Shown: positions 1 to 9,984 of the stretch, one piece after another
Numbering within the stretch: the stretch's first letter is position 1
Layout of the letters: the number at the start of each line of letters is the position of its first letter
DNA from: Perkinsus chesapeaki
Taxonomy: Eukaryota > Perkinsozoa > Perkinsida > Perkinsidae
Assembly: GCA_013115145.1 (NCBI GenBank)
Contig: JAAPAO010000011.1
Location: 62,001-126,000 of the forward strand
DNA: 64,000 nt
Direction: 5' to 3'
The notes under the pieces: generated by a model
The model's input: the letters and a program-made list of their open reading frames with translations, nothing else
What the model was told of the DNA's origin: nothing
The model's database searches: none
Position numbers and translations under genes: made by a program

Positions 1-202
1 CCGGTCGCCCAACAACGACGACATCGTTTCCTGAAAACAAGGTTCGTAGATCGGCTCTCGAGTGTAGCGACGAGCAGTTCGCTGCGGTAGAATGCAGTAA
101 GTTTTTACCATCCCACACCAGGCTAGCTCTTCTAGATCCCCTACGAGAAGAGCTGGAGCATTCATCCTCCATGATTGCCTGGCATTCAGCTTCGTCTTCC
201 AT
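1..202 (-). CDS. Unknown protein, N-terminal part, cut by the window edge
   Basis: An open frame starts with ATG at 202 on the minus strand and stays open to base 1, giving about 67 residues before the sequence ends. The start of the protein is acidic and serine-rich (MEDEAECQAIMEDECSSSS), then a short arginine patch, then a more ordinary stretch ending in GNDVVVVGRP. A GTAGGG...GCAG segment inside it could be an intron; its length keeps the frame either way. It diverges from the zinc-ribbon gene beginning at 323, leaving about 120 bp between the two starts. I do not recognise the family. The evidence is only open frame and codon texture, so it could be spurious. Confidence 0.4.
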   Translation of the reverse strand, partial: MEDEAECQAIMEDECSSSSRRGSRRASLVWDGKNLLHSTAANCSSLHSRADLRTLFSGNDVVVVGRP

Positions 203-322
203 GATTTATCAGTCAGGGTGGAAACTTTAGGCCAGGAGACTTCGCGCGTCTGAATCGATCAAGTGGGCGCGCGCGGTTGACAAAAGAGCCTTTTCACTTC
301 AGTAGTTGTTTGGGTTTGCCTT

Positions 323-752
323 ATGGATGCGTCTGCTACTCCGGATGAGCTGAAGAACGTGAAAGCTTGCGAGTGCTGGAAATGCCACAAGCCAACTCCT
401 CGTCTCAGTGAGCAGAATTGAGCTCATGGATGCCTGATTTGAGCGGTATTCATGTCAGATTATTGTGTGTGGTGCGGCAACTTCCTACTTTCCACTACCA
501 AACCTATGACTGTGGAGGAGACAAAGGAACGACTAAACACTCAAATGTGATACGAAGAGTAGCCAGCGTGGAGAATTCGTCCCTTTTAGGCAAGACAGGT
601 CAACTCAGAGCGAAACGAGCCCTGCGGCAGGTGGGAAAAGATCAGCGAAAGAGAACGAATCTACCAAAAAGCAACGTGTCGGCGAGTGACGTTTCATAGC
701 ACCAATTGTTGAGTTGAACAAGTTGATAGAAGCCTTTGCTGAACTCAAATGA
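323..752 (+). CDS. ZNRD2/SSSCA1-like zinc-ribbon protein (UPF0148-type)
   Basis: Four short exons (323-407, 459-546, 590-630, 700-752) joined by GT-AG introns of 51, 43 and 69 nt give about 88 residues. The protein has a CxxC...CxxC knuckle (ECWKCHKP then YCVWCGNFLL) and a C-terminal helix ending LNKLIEAFAELK. Family knowledge: ZNRD2 (autoantigen p27) has the same order, a zinc ribbon with CxxC pairs followed by a terminal helix of the LIRACAEAL type. The match rests on motif layout, not on extended similarity. If the last intron is not removed the protein stops at 687-689, yet the frame continues beyond that stop with the helix, which supports splicing. The stop lies 37 bp from the end of the convergent gene at 790-1250. 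Confidence 0.5.
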
Positions 753-789
753 GACACCATCAGAAACGGCACAATCGATCGTATGCATG

Positions 790-1250
790 TCACCATCTGT
801 CTTTGCCTTTGGCAATACCACGGGTATGTAACGGATCCAATAACTCGTCTTTGCGCCGGCTCTCTAAGCGTTGAAGCTACCAAGAAAAGTGACTCAAGGC
901 TGGCGTGGCTGGCTCACCTCAGCGTCGATCAATGCCTTCTCCTCGTCCACGGACATGGCCCATTTACTCCGTTCTTGTGGTCCTGTTGCCTCGTTCCATT
1001 GCTTCATCTCATCCAAGGAGAACTCGAGCGCTCTAGGAATCTCTGAAATCACAGTACAGTGAGAATCCTTATGGGATCATCTCGACCTACTAAATATCTT
1101 TGGATCTTGTATTTCACTCATTAGAATCCATCCGCAGCCCACCAGTATGCCTATGGTGTTCATCATTCGGCGGTACTCTTTGGTGCCTGGTTTCTGCACC
1201 GCTGTTTTGTACCGGTGCCAGGCTTGGTTGAGCCATTGGAAGCTCGACAT
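790..1250 (-). CDS. Small single-pass membrane protein, unknown family
   Basis: Three exons on the minus strand, joined by introns starting GTAGGT and GTGAGC, give about 113 residues. It begins MSSFQWLNQAWHRYKTAV, a basic amphipathic start, followed by one hydrophobic stretch (MNTIGILVGCGWILM), and ends in a charged helical tail rich in Glu, Lys and Arg (DEEKALIDAELQRLESRRKD). This architecture suits a small mitochondrial inner-membrane or assembly protein, but that is inference. The start at 1250 lies about 84 bp downstream of the QDPR stop; an in-frame ATG farther upstream (1337) would overlap that gene. No family recognised. Confidence 0.5.
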
Positions 1251-1333
1251 CGGCAACAAGAAACGTCCCACAGAATGGCAAACTCGACAACTGCAATTAG
1301 GGAAACGATGAGATAAAAAATCATGTCCGAAAT

Positions 1334-2248
1334 TCACATAACGACATAGTCGGTCTTGCCTCCCTTCGTCACAAGCTTGTATATAGCGCCGTTATCAGCC
1401 GTGATAGATCCCTCTGAAAAGCACAGTGCGAGGAGAATTCCCCCCCAGACTCACCGCTCCAGGCGACGATCCTCCCAGCGAGCTCATCACAGCTTGTCCA
1501 GGCAGTCCAGTCTTCATTAGGCATAGCCTCACGGTTGCCGGGGGTATCGAGGGTGATTGGAGCAATACCGATAACCTGGACGGGAGGCTATTGCGCATGG
1601 TAGGTGCATGTACTTTCGCTCGCAAAGTAACGTCAGAGGCCAGGCTCCCTATAAGATGATGAACTGCGGCTTTTGCGCTACCGTAAGCCAGGCCCCACGG
1701 GGTCGGACGCTCGACACAGGCAGCACCTTAAGTACACAATGGGTTGATGGAACCGACAAAAGGCGCACCAGGGAGCAATAGAAGGCCGTTGTGTTTGAGG
1801 AAGTCTCCGGCAAGCTTAGCTGAGATGAAGCTTGGATAGACCGAGGAGGAGTACATGGCCTTCACCGAACTAACAAGAGCTGCATCGAGAGGGGATCACG
1901 AGACCTACTCGAAGATAGCATCGTCGTTGGCGCCACCCATAGCGAACCCGCCGCTGACGCAGACGACAGAGTCCAGAGGCTGACCGCCTAACAGTCCTGC
2001 GTCCTGCACGATCTTCGAGTGGCTCTCCTGCATGGTCATGCCAGGCTCGAGCTTTATGGTGTCGGTTGCTCCGGGTATCTGAGATGGACAATGCAGGATG
2101 ATAGGCTGCCAAACCAAACTTGGTCTGTGAAATCCACTGCAATGATACGATGCCACTTCGCCTGGTAAAAGGCGTTCACCACAGAGCGGCCAAGGGCACC
2201 ACCGGCACCATAAACCAGAACAGAGGCGCGGGAGTGAGGAGCAGGCAT
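1334..2248 (-). CDS. QDPR: Dihydropteridine reductase (quinoid dihydropteridine reductase, SDR family)
   Basis: Family function: NADH-dependent reduction of quinonoid dihydrobiopterin back to tetrahydrobiopterin in the cytosol, which keeps pterin-dependent hydroxylases running. The N-terminus carries the Rossmann nucleotide-binding motif (VLVYGAGGALGRSVVNAF). The next exons read EPGMTMQESH, LDSVVCVSGGFAMGGAND, and then the catalytic YxxxK (YGSAKAAVHHL). Near the C-terminus APITLDTPGNREAMP matches the conserved LPVTLDTPMNR region of animal QDPR, and the end (GSITADNGAIYKLVTKGGKT) also aligns. About five short introns interrupt it (for example GTAGGTCTCG...GTTAG after AIF, and GTACAT...CCAG). 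Start is the ATG at 2248, just ahead of the Rossmann strand. Length is close to the usual ~240 residues and it looks intact. Confidence 0.88.
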
Positions 2249-2565
2249 TTCAGTCAACTACTCACACATGGACATGGCGCACTGCATGGGCACGAAGAGT
2301 GTCCTGCAACCTATCGAAATTTCCGGACCTGCTGGACTCGTGGACCACATGTCGAAGTGGCGAATTGAAGATGCAGGCGGTGGCCCAGGTCAACTCAAGA
2401 CTGAAGGATTAGGATATTCATAAGAAACTGTTCCAGTGTACGGCAAAGTTGCAAGCCATTCAGACCTAATTCGAACACATCAGCAACGAAAGGAGAGCAT
2501 GATGATACAGGACGATAATATCAAGCAAGAGATGCTTTGTTGTTGCAAATGGACATTTCTCAAAG
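2249..2565. other. Intergenic, upstream of QDPR
   Basis: About 317 bp between the QDPR start and the stop of the next minus-strand gene. I see no convincing coding frame or repeat here. It should hold the QDPR promoter and the 3' end of the neighbour's transcript. Confidence 0.4.
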
Positions 2566-4407
2566 CTAGCCCCCATCAGATGCTATCCTGGATGCATACA
2601 TTGTCGGTAAGGGAGTGAGCTGTATAAAGGGGGCTAGTTCGTGCAAGTGCCTTCTTTCAGTTTCATTAGTGTAGTGGCCGCTCATGCTGTGAAGTCTGAG
2701 ATTGAACCGATGCCTTCCTCTTAGACGACACCATGGGCTTACGTTCCATCGGACTCTAGAGCCCCTGTTGAAGCCCAAAGAGGGTTGTCATTGGGGTCCT
2801 GTAGCAGTGCTATCTGATAAAGGAGTGGTATGAAACAGGGGCAAGGAGGCTACATGGAAGCACGCTTGGAGCTCATCTGAAGCTAGAATGCCACGCATGG
2901 TGCAAGTGGTGTTGGGCAGTATTATACGAGCATCGTGGGTCATCCATCCCTCCATGGAGAGAGCCGGGAGGGTGTGGTCGAAGAAAGCTTTGCACCAACT
3001 GACAGGAGGAACAGCAGTGAAAGGGAGAAAATGATGCCCAGCAAACGAGCTAGGGAACCGAAATCCGCAAAGTGAAATGAAGGAAAACCTGTCCCGTCAG
3101 AGGCAAGGTCAGAGTTCAGGGAGTGGATACTTACTTGGTCTCAGACCAGCCAGCTGGGCTACGAAAATAGTCCAGCGCGATCAAGTGGAACTTTTTATGC
3201 CCCTGAAAAAAATCGTGAGAACGGGACAGCGCGAGCTGCAGGAGGACGGACATTTTTGCCCCAGGCTGACTGGAAGGAGCTGAGCATTCTCCGGGAATCA
3301 TTGAAGTTGGTCTGTATGTGGTGGGTCTCACCGTCCTTGACGTAGGCCACCTGAACACCGCAGATCTTCGCGGACTCGACGAGCTCGATGATCTACCCGC
3401 TCGGGGTGGGTCTTGTCTATGGTGTAGACTTGACATTTGAATTGATTCTCGAGAGCGGTTATCCTCATAGTGTCTCTCTTGCCCTGTCCTTCGCTGAAGC
3501 AACATTAAATACCGTATAATAAGACACAATGCGCGTTACCACTGTCGCCTAGCCTCACTGGCATAGACCATACCAAGTAGGAGAACCGCTTGGTTTGTGA
3601 GATCGAGAGGAGGCGGACGCTGGAGTAGGCGGTAGCCGTTGGTGGTTGGCACTGAACAGGAACATTTGACCAGCACGACGCCGAGGCATCTTCTTACTCA
3701 TGGAGCTCGCTCCTGTACATGCATCTCTGCCAGGGATGATGGGTAAATCTAAACAGGGTTCACAGTTCACAGAGTAACGCACTATAGCTCTACCCTCAGG
3801 TTCATCTTGGGTGGAAGCTGTTTGATCCGGACTTGGTCGTTTACGTTTCTTAGATACTTCAGGTGGGAGCAATGTTGATTCATTATCGGGGATAGGCATA
3901 GCCGGGCTGACCGCAGTCGACTCGGGCAGCCGAGAAGAGGTTGACAAACTGCCCAACGAAGTGGAGGCTACCTGCCATCGGAGCAGCTTACTCTGAGTCG
4001 CAGTGAAGTCCAGAAGGATCCAGTTTGAAGGGGTTGGTTGTGACGTCCGAGAGATAGCCAGGATTGTATCGGCCTTTAATGGCGAGGGGCGGGTAACAAT
4101 GGGATCTACTGGAGCTAGATGTCGATTGGTCGGCAATGTCGGGAGAGCGAGTTAGTAGGAAGGGTGTTATAGGGGAGTCCACTGATGGCTCCGGAGAGCT
4201 AGGGTCACCAGAAAGCTCAGGAGAGCTCTCCTCGAGGAAGCACAGTCGTCGTGCCTTGTACAGCGGGGTGTACTGTATCTGACAAACTCATAGGGACCAC
4301 AGTGACGTTCTGTAGGGCACCTCCCGCAGCTCCTGTGTGACTATGCATCCGTTCATGTGGCTAGTCGACTTAATGGTCCTATGGAAGGTCATAGGACTGG
4401 CCGGCAT
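2566..4407 (-). CDS. Unknown nuclear-type protein with a possible methyltransferase-like C-terminal domain
   Basis: A long chain of exons can be joined in frame on the minus strand. The N-terminal part begins MPASPMTFHRTIKS, is Ser/Pro-rich with many SP/TP sites, and carries a basic KKRKRPSP motif, a probable nuclear localisation signal. The C-terminal part is compact: WYGLCHEGQGKRDTMR, CQVYTIDKTHPER, FHLIALDYFRSPAGWSE, WMTHDARIILPNTTC, LLQDPNDNPLWASTG. A Gly-containing loop, a beta strand ending in Asp, a DYF in the position of an N/DPPY-type motif and a following I-L-P strand would suit a class I SAM methyltransferase fold, but that is inference and I could not name a family. Introns are short (GTAGAT...TTCAG, GTAAGT...GTCAG, GTAGCC...ATCAG) and each one placed restores the frame. 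The protein ends at TAG 2566-2568. The start at 4407 is the best-supported ATG, but an upstream exon is possible. Confidence 0.5.
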
Positions 4408-4681
4408 CGCTACTCTGCGGTCGCCCTGATCCCTGTGATCAGTTGTAACCGACTGATGAGCGGCGATGGCTGATGGCTGGGCTCCGAGAGGAGGGGGTCG
4501 TCGCCGTTGGGGCAGGCAACGAGACGGGTACGTTGACTGGGACAGATGCATTCCGCACGTGGTGCGGATGAAAACAAGTCTGCCACTGCCCCCAATCATT
4601 ACATTGAACAAGACACAAGCGTCAAGTCGGTAGGAGAGAGTTAAAGGGCGGCAAAGGAAGGGAATTGGAGGTGAAAAATAG

Positions 4682-5691
4682 TTAAAGGAACTCATACCAA
4701 ATAGTAAAACAAATGCAAGCACCAACGACAGCACCTGAAGAAGGAGGAGGAGGAGGAGCGGTAATCAGCAGTATGATCTCGACAGCTTGCTCACCTAGGA
4801 TTAACTTATTCTTCATTTTCTGGTTGCCTATACGTTTAACCAAACCGTTGATGCCCGGCATGTGGGAAGTATCTGTTCGTATCCTTCACTGACAATTGTT
4901 CCAGTGACTGCATACCTATAATTCCTAGCTTTCCCTTCACCTTCGACAGGACGCTGTTCTGCTGTCGCATCTTGCGGTGTGTCGCGGCGGCGGAGGAGTA
5001 CATGTCATCCAGCTCTCGAATGGATGATTCGATACCGTTTCTTTCGCGAAGTAGATTGCCTGCCACTACCGCAGGTCACAACAGTCGATCTGCAAGACTT
5101 ACGTTCGTCGTCGTTTTCGCCTGCCGACTCCTTCTCCGTTCCCTCTGCTTGGCCCATGAGCTTCGCCCGTTTTGTCTCGGTATCAATCCTATTGCACAGT
5201 CGGTCGTATTGCCGACGAAGATCCTGAAGGACAGGTCATCGGAACCTCTACGATAGCTCAGCCTACCAGTAGGATTCCCTGGTCACGCTGTACCTGGGCA
5301 CGCTGGGCAGCCGACTTGGCGAAGCTCGTCATGTCCTTGACAGCAGAGCCGAGGTCGTCTAGGTTATCACTGGTGGAGGCTTCAAGGTTGGCTATCACCT
5401 ACATCTCGTGTGCATGCGTGCAGTGCATCAACGGTTGATGATCAACCGCCTGTCATCTACCTGAGTCTTAGAGTTTGGATACGCCTCTTGGCCTTCTTCT
5501 GCTGCTGCTGCTGCTGCAGTGGACAGTGTCGTAAGCGATCGGGAGAGCTCATTGAGGCCAGACTCAACGCACCGGACCATCTGAGGGGACACTTTATGGC
5601 ACTGTTGGTGAGAGGGTAGACGTACCTCTCGACTTCGCAATTTAGCATCTTCCCACGAGAGAGCGTGGGGCTCCTCAGCAGATTGTAACAT
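4682..5691 (-). CDS. GOS1: Golgi SNARE GOS1/GS28-like (Qb-SNARE)
   Basis: Family function: Qb-SNARE on Golgi membranes for ER-Golgi and intra-Golgi vesicle fusion. Exons start with MLQSAEEPHALSWEDAKLRSRE, the W-x-L/A-R start typical of Gos1/GOSR1, and continue with a helical Habc-like region. The SNARE helix begins around NLLRERNGIESSIRELDD and runs through MRQQNSVLSKVKGKLG. It is followed by MPGINGLVKRIGNQKMKNKL and a C-terminal TM anchor ending CFTIWYEFL. That order and the PG-x-N-x-L-x-x-R-I-x-x-x-K segment before the anchor match GOS28. There are six short introns. The last has a strong pyrimidine tract that reads as a GGA repeat on the plus strand near 4741-4757. Length is about 245 residues, close to the ~250 of the family. 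The start at 5691 is only 26 bp from the start of the divergent gene at 5718. Confidence 0.85.
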
Positions 5692-5717
5692 CAAACAGAC
5701 ACGCCAAAATTACAAAA

Positions 5718-6128
5718 ATGTCTATACGGGGTGAGCCACTTACATTGCCAGCCACGACCGAGAGGCAGAGTCGCATCCAGTTTGCCTTATATAGCAACCT
5801 TACGTGAATCCATCCGACTGGGGCCAGAAAGGCCATCCACAGCTTACGATGTGGAGTCCCCTTTGCACTTGGAACGCAAAAATTAGTGAATTGAAAAGGG
5901 AGTCGTATAACGAAGACAGACATCATCATAGACACTGCCGATCAACATATTCAAAAGGTCCTAATGCACTTCATGCGCGGCGCCTATGGCGGCCAAGGAG
6001 GTAGTAGCAACAACCATAAGCCCCCAATCATGTCCTTATACACCACCACAACCGGCGCTAGCAGACAGTCACAGGGGCCACAGCGACCTGAGGACTGCTG
6101 GGTCGACCTTCGGACAAGCCTTATATGA
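5718..6128 (+). CDS. Small unknown protein, divergent from GOS1
   Basis: Splicing two short introns (GTGAGCCACT...TATATAG and GTGAATTGAA...CATCATAG) joins three open segments into about 100 residues beginning MSIRATLRESIRLGPERP. The middle reads HIQKVLMHFMRGAYGGQGG, and the end is Ser/Thr/Gln-rich before TGA at 6126-6128. The first intron has a donor next to the fourth codon, and the second is needed to pass the TAG after ERKN. No family recognised. The 26-bp gap to the GOS1 start implies a shared bidirectional promoter or very short leaders. Support is limited to open frame and plausible splice sites. Confidence 0.38.
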
Positions 6129-6909
6129 TACCGGCAATGTTGCACTAATTAGGTAGTAGAGCCAGGCTAAGACAACAATGTATAGGCAGTAGTGGTAGAC
6201 AAACCATCAACACTTTCAGACAAAAATCGAGTTGGTCCGGTTGGTCGTATAATAAGGAAGACCAGTGGTAGGTTTAGCAGTAGTAGTGGCAGGGGTAATG
6301 ATGACAGATATGCATAGATCTACTTATTGGAAATATCTAAGGAGGGGCGGGGGGAAGTCGAGCTGCCATCATTCCATGCAATAACGTAGGGACACTCTTC
6401 TAAGAGCAGGAGGAGGAAGAGGACTCGACATTCGTATTATTATCAATGTTGCAGTATAAGATTTTTATTATTATTTCTTGCGTCCACTATTAGTAACACC
6501 ATAAAAGCCACAGCATAGCAGTTTCACGCAAGAGACGCGTTATCACAATCACACACCGCCCAACAAACGACGAAAGTATTAATAATCGATCATGCTTCAA
6601 GGATACGCGCCTCTAAAGGAGATACAATAACAATGCAAAGTAAGAGAACAACAACAACCAGAGATAGCTCTACGATGGTTAAGAAGGAATATGGATTGTA
6701 GAGTGGGTAGGTTGATTGTGTGCATGCAACTGTGGTAACAGAAGGGACGGAAAGATGGATGATGGTGCAGCAGCAGCAGCAGTGATGGCAGACAAGCGTA
6801 GTTAACCTTGCATGCTTGAAAAGATGGACCAAACTGCGGCTTAGCGCACTATAGTGCTAAAATATTGCTACCAAAACAGTTGCTTGGATGATGCACCGGA
6901 ATTGCATCA
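6129..6909. other. Intergenic between convergent genes, with a short CAG run
   Basis: About 780 bp, AT-richer than its neighbours, with ATT and CAA clusters and a (CAG)5 tract around 6768-6782. Short frames exist on both strands but are low-complexity and unlike known proteins. Probably the two 3' untranslated regions and a spacer. Confidence 0.5.
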
Positions 6910-9093
6910 TTACTGCCGCCAAAACCTCCAAGTAGTGACCTCGGAACCCTTGCCTCTACCACCGGGCTCGTCCATGAGACCAATACCGTTGGCTCGGAGG
7001 AGGTCTCTGATTCTGTCGGCTTCTTTGAAGTTGCACACCCTTCTGGCATTATTTCTCTCTTCAATCAAACGTTCAATCTCTTCAACAGGGGGCATGCCAG
7101 GTGGCATCTCGAAGCGATCGTCACCACCATAGCTCGGCCCAAATATCGGATGGAACTCCCCGCCTGTCCACAGCTCACCAGAGCGACCGCTCTCCTCGTA
7201 CCCAGAATAACACCCACTGCGACCTTCACGCCTCCTGGAGTTCTCAGCCGTTCCAGACGCCGGAGAAGAATCTGTGGGACCGGTCGGGCTTGACACCAGA
7301 GGATGCTCTCTCATGACAACTTGGAGCTCAGTTGGAGCGGGCAAGCCCCTCTCCTTACAGAACAAGCGATACTCACCGTACACTTGCTCTAAAAGCACAC
7401 GCATCTCTGTCACGGCTATCCTGTACCTGAAGGGCAAGACCCTATCCGGGCTACCTTCCAGACCTACTCACCCCTCAGGATCCTTGCAGGACACACACAT
7501 GTGGAGTGGCTCGTTGGACTCCTGCTTGGCGGTGCCCTCCAGGAACCCCGATTCTCTGCCACGCAGGCGCAGTTTGGCATCCGATAATTTAACAATGCGT
7601 TTCATATTAGCTCCTTTCTGACCTATAATTCGCCTCGCTACGTGGAACTCTCTATCGTTCTCGATGCCGATCTCAAACCGGCACGTATACTTCCTTATTT
7701 TACCGCTATCAGTCGCTGCGTCGGTGACCGAGGAAGCCGCAGGGCTCGGGTAGAAGAAATTCCCAGATGATGTACGTGGGCTCGTTGACGGCGGCGGTGG
7801 AGGAGGTGGAGGCGGTGCACCGGCCGCTATAGGCGGAGGGGGCGGCGGCGGAACGAACGCCCTGCTATCCATCGTAGAGGGCGGAGGAGGCGGATGCAGC
7901 CATGCTGGCGGAGGCAAGTCTGATACAGGCGAAAAGTCGCCACTGTTTGGAGTGTGCCTAAGAGCGTGCTGTGAAAGCTCGGGCAGGTGCCGCCTACCAT
8001 TGGACGCTGAGGCTCCCTCTAACCCCGTTGAGCATTTTGCCGTGGAGATCTCTGACAGCGTGGTCTGCCTCTGCCATGGTGGAGAATCTGATAAGCGCCG
8101 ATCCTCCGTCGGGGTTCACGGTGACCTCGCGGACTTCTCCGTAGCGGGAAAATACCTGAGCATTTTTGACGGTAATTTGGAGATGGGCAATTACCTTGCG
8201 GAGATCATCCTCAGTGAGCTGATAGCTGAAATTAACACCTTCCACAGTGACGGAGACGACCGGCACAATTGGCACTCGCGGAACCCCCATCTGATACAGG
8301 CGAGAATAAGGGGCTGCAGGAGCGGATGAAATGCCTATATAGGGATACTACCTGCTGGGAGAAACTAGGTATACGTGGTGCCGAGGGATAGGCGCCACTC
8401 TAAATAGAGAAGGGCCACCTTAAACACTCCCTGGCACAAGCCCAACCGAGCGCGTGAAGTAAGATTGACAAACTCTAGAGGCAGATCCCCGATGATTGGC
8501 TTACCGCCGAGAACGGCATTGACAGCTTGCCAGCAACTGCCTGGGTTGTGTTAAAGTAATTAATCAAATGAGAATATATGTGTTGTACCTAAAGTCAGTA
8601 GAGACCCTAGGATAAGATGCCCTTACAGCTTGCTGTTGGGCATCAGTTCCTCCAGGTGGACCATAAGGTGGCAAAGGAGGGACTGCAGTACCGTTGCCCG
8701 AGGCACCAAGGGCTGGTAGACTCGGCAGGCCAAGCGGGATATGCTGCAACGAAGTTCCAGTGGGAGCTCGGAGAAATACGTACAGTTCCAGCTGGGCCTT
8801 CGCTCTGCATTTGCTTCTGTCTGTTGATAACAAGTTGGTTGACCACCTACACCAATGAAATGGGTTAGGCGAAACGGCTGAGGCTTGGGACCTGCTCTAA
8901 GGCGGCAGAATCCATGGTTCTGGTGTCGGGGAGGAAGGGTTTAGGCTCTCCCATGCCTCCTGGTGGACAACCATAGCCTACAGTAGGAGATGAGCCTCGG
9001 GGATCGGACAGCTGGGGCCATACCGTGCTCCGGCTGACTCTGTGGGGCGTATGGGTCGATTCCCGGAGCGTCTCCGTAATAAACACTTCTCAT
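6910..9093 (-). CDS. RNA-binding protein: RRM, poly-proline linker, KH domain, CysRS-like C-terminal tail
   Basis: Exons on the minus strand begin MRSVYYGDAPGIDPYAPQS. They pass through a Pro/Gly-rich region and a segment that may be part of a first RRM (QAVNAVLGGKPIIGDLPLEF). A clear RRM follows: YQLTEDDLRK spliced to VFSRYGEVREVTV and SALIRFSTMAEADHAV. Next come a long poly-proline stretch (7780-7910) and a KH core with its GxxG loop (RRIIGQKGANMKRI). The last exon, after an acidic Ser/Gly linker, ends in ERNNARRVCNFKEADRIRDL...TTWR. This resembles the C-terminal helical tail of cysteinyl-tRNA synthetase, which in that enzyme contacts tRNA. Role inferred: RNA binding in splicing or mRNA metabolism. 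Several introns are needed; the junction between the first exons and the clear RRM, near 8290-8420, is uncertain. A domain combination of this kind is unusual. Confidence 0.75.
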
Positions 9094-9353
9094 TTCAGGT
9101 TCAGACAATTCCTCAAATCAATCTTCTAGTAGCAGGTGTTAAGGAGAAATGCAAATGCTGTCGCAAATTACACTGAAAGGGTCAAGAAGCAGTCTCGTCT
9201 ACTGCGTGAGGTGGAGCCGACGAAACCGCTCTCACCACCAACGTGGGGCGCTTCGCTCCGCCGCCGCCGTCGAGCCGGAAATTGAGCATCTTGCTCTCTA
9301 GGACCACTTTGCAACGCTGGTGATGCCGCCGACTTTCCCTTTTTGTGACCAGC

Positions 9354-9632
9354 ATGGGGTTCTTGCGTCGTAGAGCCAATAAGGTAAGTGCAGCTCAAGC
9401 TGTCCCTTTGGAGACCTTACCGACCTCGGCGTCCCAAGCCAAGACCGATCTAGACCGAAATAAGAAGGAATCTGTACTGGAGGAGCATCCACTCCTAGGT
9501 AGTATAGGGTTGGACGGGGAAAGGAAGGATGGTGTATTGCCGGGCAAATGGGGTTATGTTCAAGATTGGTCTCGAATGCTTTGGGGAAAATTCGTAACGA
9601 AAACTATCGATGATGTCCAAAGAAGTCGGTAG
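9354..9632 (+). CDS. Small hypothetical protein
   Basis: A plus-strand frame starts MGFLRRRANK, followed at once by a textbook GTAAGT donor. Skipping an intron to the AG before TDLDRNKKESVLEEHP, or reading through, both keep the frame. The body contains LPGKWGYVQDWSRMLWGKF, aromatic and charged with no obvious TM segment. The short Arg-rich start could be a mitochondrial targeting sequence. The 3' end may continue through another intron (GTAGTAG...GGCCAG near 9630-9661), so the stop given is provisional. No family recognised. Minus-strand frames over the same bases look less protein-like. Confidence 0.33.
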   Translation: MGFLRRRANKVSAAQAVPLETLPTSASQAKTDLDRNKKESVLEEHPLLGSIGLDGERKDGVLPGKWGYVQDWSRMLWGKFVTKTIDDVQRSR

Positions 9633-9984
9633 TAGTAAGACACGGGGTATTGGCCAGATTCCCATGACGGTTGGTAAGCCTCGCTGAGCCACTTGCTCGA
9701 CACTATAGGTCCACACCGTGGGACGGCGGCCTTGCTCAGGAAAATTGGTTCATCTTCATATAGTAGATGAGTGTTGCTTCCGGCATGATAGAGCCTATCA
9801 TCATCGCCATACTTCAGGGCAAGCCGTGGTTAACTTCGCCGTATTAGCAACCCTTGTTATATGCTATCTCATCATCAAGCAGTTCCTATAGGTGCATTTG
9901 TATAGTATTAATAATGATACGTTTCTCCGAATCCCTCTGTAGTGCTGTAAGCCTGTTAGTGGATTCCTCCAGTTCAAATTTATA
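9633..9984. other. Spacer upstream of the MAPR gene
   Basis: About 350 bp with no convincing gene. It may contain the last exon of the small gene before it and the promoter of the MAPR-type gene. Confidence 0.4.

Noticed and set aside
4741-4757. A GGA microsatellite
   Set aside because: On the coding (minus) strand it is a CTC pyrimidine tract directly before the acceptor of the last GOS1 intron, so it is better read as a splice signal.
7468-7917. Possible sequencing artefact in the long proline run
   Set aside because: Proline codons are mixed (CCG, CCT, CCC, CCA) and the frame continues correctly into the KH domain, so it is a genuine low-complexity linker.
9495-9716. Minus-strand frame of 73 residues
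   Set aside because: Composition is not protein-like and it shadows the plus-strand gene starting at 9354.
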